From positions 1 through 38,026 of the forward strand of contig CALIMV010000044.1 in assembly GCA_938045275.1 (NCBI GenBank): a stretch of DNA of 38,026 bases. Reading direction: 5' to 3'. A program made the translations under genes and the position numbers. Positions 34,832 to 38,026 of this stretch are shown in pieces (position 1 is the first letter of the stretch; every line of letters starts with the position of its first letter). The notes under the pieces were generated by a model. It was not told where the DNA came from, did no database searches, and worked only from the letters and a program-made list of their open reading frames with translations. The DNA is from an uncultured Granulosicoccaceae bacterium. Its GTDB lineage: Bacteria > Pseudomonadota > Gammaproteobacteria > Granulosicoccales > Granulosicoccaceae.

Positions 34832-35051
34832 TTACGTTACACCACGAATAGCGTTAAACATTGAGCCACAGCGCATTACGATACCGGATATTAGCGTATC
34901 GCACATTGAGACCCTGTTCGTTGAAGATTGGTTAAGCGCTTTGCTAATCAAATAGCGAATAGTAACTGGTCACATTTTCAGTATATTCTTTTTGACAAGT
35001 TGGTCAACCTTAGCACTATCCGTTGTACGCTGCTGACCCACATATTAACGC

Positions 35052-36338
35052 CTATTCCAGTTTGTCTGCTACTTCAACACCCGCCGGCGTTCTCAAAAAC
35101 AAAACGACGATTATCGCCACCAGAACTTCGAAAATCGACAGCATTCTGATCACGCCGGTAGCACTGTTGAATGCATCAATGGCATAACCCACTGGCAACG
35201 GGGCGATCGATGCACCAACTACACCGAACATCTGCCCCACTCCCTGAATCGAACCCAGGTGAGCACGCCCGAAATAGCGCGGCCATAAATAACCAAATAT
35301 TGTCATCATGAATGCGTTGGTCATGCCAAAGGTTATGGCATACGCAATAGCTGCCGGATAACTTGAAACTAAGGTAATGCCAAACAGTGCGAGCGCGTTA
35401 ATGATCAGGGCTGCGGCAATAACGTATCGCGTGCGCACCGCATCAAACAGGCGGCCAATCAACGGCATGGCAACGATCATTGTGATAGCGGAAACGGGGA
35501 AAAGCTGCGCAGCGTCATGAGCATTGAAACCGCGTTCGGTGAGAATTGAAACCTGAAAGAAATGCAACACAGTAACGAGACCGCCAATCGTAAACCAGAC
35601 ACCGCAAAGAAGGTAAAAAGCGCGACTGGTCTTCGCCTGCGCGAGAGTAAGGCCATTAACCGGTGTGTGTTGATCTATATTATCGGTATCAACTGCTGTG
35701 TCGCCGTCTATCTTCAGGCCGATAGATTCCGGTTTATCAAATACCAGAAAAATCAACGGCAATAACATGATCAACCAGGTTAAAACCCCCAATCCCACCC
35801 AAGCGCGTCGCCAACCCCAATGCTCAATCAAATAGCTGCCCAGCGGTGGATGTATTGCCATTGATGCGGCAAATCCGAGCCCCATCAGGCTCATGGCAAA
35901 ACCACGCTTACGCGAGAACCATTGCGATACCAGATTAGCGGAGCACATCATAGTCGCCCCCTGCCCCATGAAACGCAGCACGGCGAAACCCACGGCGAGC
36001 CATAAAAAATTTGCCGCAGCGCCAAAGAACATACAGGCAATGCCAAGCAGACAGCCAACAACAATAAGCGTATGTCGTGGGCCGTATCGATCAAGCTGCT
36101 TTCCCATACGTGGCAGCAGAAACGCAGCGACAAGCGTTGCAACTGCGTACGCGGTAGCGATTTCTGTGTGCGAAACCTTAAGATCAGCACTGATCGGGTC
36201 GAGAAAAACCGAGAACGTATAGGACTGACCCGGACCGCTTGAAAACATCGTAACGGCCGAAATGGTGACGATCAGCCAGCCATAGTAAAAACGATTGGCA
36301 GATGCAGATACAGCGCGCGATCTTATAGCATTGATCAT
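35052..36338 (-). CDS. MFS transporter (monocarboxylate/OFA-like)
   Basis: This is a 428-residue, twelve-helix major facilitator protein. The opening YYGWLIVTISAVTMFSSGPGQSYTFSVF pattern, seen in two parts, and the loop GKQLDRYGPRHTLIV after helix 2 are typical of the monocarboxylate porter and oxalate/formate antiporter group. SQWFSRKRGFAMSLMGLG between helices 4 and 5 is also characteristic. Residues about 212-232 are a polar central loop. It begins 21 bases after the stop of the alpha/beta hydrolase gene on the same strand, so the two should be co-transcribed. It probably imports the organic acid or ester that the hydrolase or the divergent dehydrogenase acts on. Confidence 0.9.
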   Translation of the reverse strand: MINAIRSRAVSASANRFYYGWLIVTISAVTMFSSGPGQSYTFSVFLDPISADLKVSHTEIATAYAVATLVAAFLLPRMGKQLDRYGPRHTLIVVGCLLGIACMFFGAAANFLWLAVGFAVLRFMGQGATMMCSANLVSQWFSRKRGFAMSLMGLGFAASMAIHPPLGSYLIEHWGWRRAWVGLGVLTWLIMLLPLIFLVFDKPESIGLKIDGDTAVDTDNIDQHTPVNGLTLAQAKTSRAFYLLCGVWFTIGGLVTVLHFFQVSILTERGFNAHDAAQLFPVSAITMIVAMPLIGRLFDAVRTRYVIAAALIINALALFGITLVSSYPAAIAYAITFGMTNAFMMTIFGYLWPRYFGRAHLGSIQGVGQMFGVVGASIAPLPVGYAIDAFNSATGVIRMLSIFEVLVAIIVVLFLRTPAGVEVADKLE

Positions 36339-36359
36339 AGTGTTTATATGAAGAGCTTA

Positions 36360-37175
36360 TTATTCGTTAAGCCAGTCAACCATACTCAACAGCGCGTCTA
36401 GCAGCGCTTGGGGTTGCTCAACTGGAATCATGTGCCCGGCGTTCTGCATAGCAATATTGCGGGCATTTGGCATTCTTTTAACTATTGCGTCGATATCCTG
36501 CGGGTCACGAAACACACGATCCTGAACTCCGGTAATAACCAAAACCGGCATTGTCAATTGCTCATACGGAAAATGCCAGTCCGTATTACGGGCATTTACA
36601 AGCAAGTTGTATACACCACTACTTTTATCCATAGGTGAATAACCATCTTTGCCTAGACAGTGTTCACGATTTATTTCCTGCCACTGCTCATTCATGATCA
36701 GTGGTGACAATACATCACGCATTAAGTCTCCACCACCTGTTTCGGCCAGCCTGACCACAGCATCGTTAATCCACTGCAAACGCGGACCATCGCGTCGTAG
36801 CGTATTGATCAATACCAGCCCAGCACAATCGACGCCTCGATGCACTGCCCATGCTGCGAAAATTCCGCCAATGGACAATCCGACAAGTACTGGCTTTGGT
36901 GGCGCTAGAAATGTCAGTAGCTGCTTTACATCATCAACAATAAGTGCCTGGTCCAGATCGGCCCCTGCAGTAAACGGACTGTCCGACTGACCTCGCATGT
37001 TGTAAACCAACACACCATGACCCGCTTCAACCAACGGCTTTGCAACGCTGTTTTGCCAAATGTCTGTATTACCGGTGAGCGGATTAAAAAACACAAAAGT
37101 CGGTCGATCAGGCGCTGTAGCTTGCGTGTATTCGTAGTAAAGCGCATTACCGTCACTGATTTCGAAAGTCGCCAT
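36360..37175 (-). CDS. Alpha/beta hydrolase (enol-lactonase-like)
   Basis: This 271-residue cytosolic hydrolase has a full catalytic triad. The nucleophile Ser101 is in VGLSIGG, the acid is the Asp in VITGVQDRVF (about residue 221) and the histidine is in NAGHMIPVEQP (about residue 249). The oxyanion region FFNPLTGNTDIW follows strand 3. The overall pattern resembles 3-oxoadipate enol-lactonases and related carboxylesterases, but other protocatechuate-pathway genes are absent. It is the first gene of a two-gene operon with the MFS transporter and is divergent from the short-chain dehydrogenase at 37401. Upstream of its ATG I see no strong ribosome-binding site. The substrate is unknown. Confidence 0.88.
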   Translation of the reverse strand: MATFEISDGNALYYEYTQATAPDRPTFVFFNPLTGNTDIWQNSVAKPLVEAGHGVLVYNMRGQSDSPFTAGADLDQALIVDDVKQLLTFLAPPKPVLVGLSIGGIFAAWAVHRGVDCAGLVLINTLRRDGPRLQWINDAVVRLAETGGGDLMRDVLSPLIMNEQWQEINREHCLGKDGYSPMDKSSGVYNLLVNARNTDWHFPYEQLTMPVLVITGVQDRVFRDPQDIDAIVKRMPNARNIAMQNAGHMIPVEQPQALLDALLSMVDWLNE

Positions 37176-37400
37176 TGCTTCCAGCCGTCTGCTAACATTA
37201 ATTCATGATATAGGGATTCTGAGTTTCAGGTGGCGGTAAATTTGGTTATAAATTGCCATCCCTTTATAGCGTAAACTGTTACGGTGATACTGTTTCAAAT
37301 TGCCAGTTTTCTTTTCGCAGGTTGAATGCGGAAATTTAATCGCAACGGCTCTTTAGAGTTTCCGATCAAGCTATTTTTTGCGTTTCTCCAGGAGAAATTC

Positions 37401-38026
37401 ATGGACCTGCAACTCAGCAATAAAACTGCACTTGTGACTGGCGCCAGTCAGGGTATCGGTCGAGCAACCGCAAAAGCGCTCGCAGCAGAAGGAGTGCAAA
37501 CCGCCATTGCGGCCCGACGCGCGCCGTTACTGAATCAAGTTGCAGATGAAATTGCCACCGCGGGTCATCCTCGTCCGCTAGTCATCGCGCACGACATTAT
37601 GGCCGACGACGGACCAGAGAGTTTGGGTGCGAAAGCGATTGAAGCCCTCGATAAAATTGACATCCTGATCAATTCTGCCGGTGGCAGCCGTAAGGTCGAC
37701 TTGTATGCTGACGCTGCGGCATGGGATGAAGGCATGAACATGAACTTCAATACCCAGCGTCGTTTGAGCCATACACTTCTGCCGCAGATGATCGAGCGTA
37801 AATGGGGTCGGATCATTACTATCAGTGGCAAGAACGAACCGGAATCTCATCCGGGTAAGATCAATGTTGCCATGTCGGCGAAGGCCGCGATCCACGCATG
37901 GTCCAAAGGCCTGTCGAACGAAGTCTCGCAACACGGGGTTACTGTCAACTGTTTAGGCCCCGGTAAAATCATGAGCGAACAGATTCGTAAAAACTACGAC
38001 GAGGAACGCCGCCGTCAATACGCCGA
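37401..38026 (+). CDS. Short-chain dehydrogenase/reductase lacking the catalytic Tyr, 3' end outside the window
   Basis: The first 208 residues of an SDR-fold protein are seen; the gene continues past the window. ATG 37401 is preceded by GGAGAAATTC. The cofactor loop TGASQGIG is at residues 13-20, and INSAGGS follows at about 91-97. Ser142 (TISGKN) and Lys161 (MSAKAA) fit the catalytic positions. The tyrosine of YxxxK is alanine at 157 (AMSAK), and no tyrosine is near. The helix continues as AIHAWSKGLSNEV, then VTVNCLGPGKIMSEQI. Some SDR subgroups share this atypical helix and are annotated as 3-oxoacyl-ACP reductases. Reductase chemistry by the standard route is therefore doubtful. It faces the hydrolase-MFS operon across 225 bases. 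Confidence 0.9.
   Translation, partial: MDLQLSNKTALVTGASQGIGRATAKALAAEGVQTAIAARRAPLLNQVADEIATAGHPRPLVIAHDIMADDGPESLGAKAIEALDKIDILINSAGGSRKVDLYADAAAWDEGMNMNFNTQRRLSHTLLPQMIERKWGRIITISGKNEPESHPGKINVAMSAKAAIHAWSKGLSNEVSQHGVTVNCLGPGKIMSEQIRKNYDEERRRQYA

Noticed and set aside
34832-35051. Search for a guanidine riboswitch or other leader before the DUF1989-GcvT gene
   Set aside because: I saw no recognisable conserved guanidine-riboswitch core or terminator-antiterminator pair in this 220-base gap.
1-38026. CRISPR arrays, transposases, integrases, phage or toxin-antitoxin genes
   Set aside because: No regularly spaced direct repeats beyond the three 13-bp units at the left edge, and no protein with the relevant catalytic motifs, were seen on either strand.

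Overview
The window looks like chromosomal DNA of a free-living, probably marine, proteobacterium, most likely a gammaproteobacterium. The signs are two complete TRAP transporters of the DctPQM type, a PAS/GAF/GGDEF/EAL signalling protein, YcaD-like and other MFS carriers, a ChaC-type cyclotransferase, an alkyltransferase-like protein, Shine-Dalgarno-led genes and a moderate base composition (mid to high 40s % GC by eye, not computed). The lineage is an inference from gene content. I saw no rRNA, tRNA, CRISPR array, insertion sequence or phage gene. About 30 protein genes are supported, plus one broken gene and one that runs off the right edge.

Layout. 1-2776: short AT-rich tandem repeats, a ChrA-type anion transporter and a sulfotransferase. 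2955-6671 (minus): operon dctP-dctQ-dctM-cyclase, in which a TRAP importer is coupled to a metal-dependent cyclase/amidohydrolase. 7086-12446: a Nudix hydrolase, a large c-di-GMP turnover protein, a secreted DUF4159 protein and a histidine phosphatase. 12542-15387 (minus): a second, unrelated TRAP operon, divergent from a malate/L-lactate-type dehydrogenase (15719-16771, plus). The two sides of that intergenic region probably form one uptake-and-oxidation unit for a 2-hydroxy acid.

17093-22108 (plus): a tight three-gene operon made of an ABC ATPase (GldA-like), a fused permease-GldG protein and a DUF4340 membrane-anchored protein, closed by a 16-bp perfect hairpin. 22228-27677: a small membrane protein, two MFS transporters, an ASCH-domain protein and a DMT-family transporter, separated by gene-poor stretches. 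27884-29646: an exported FG-GAP/ASPIC-UnbV repeat protein split by a frameshift. 29668-32372: a triple-rhodanese protein with one active cysteine, a ChaC-like enzyme and an alkyltransferase-like protein.

32423-38026: a DUF1989-GcvT fusion (minus), then an alpha/beta hydrolase-MFS operon (minus) that faces a short-chain dehydrogenase lacking the catalytic tyrosine (plus, truncated by the window end). These look like small-molecule catabolic genes with their carriers. The least explained items are the DUF1989-GcvT fusion, the ABC/GldG/DUF4340 operon, the Tyr-less dehydrogenase and the broken repeat protein. I did not find a convincing defence system or other wholly new multi-gene system.
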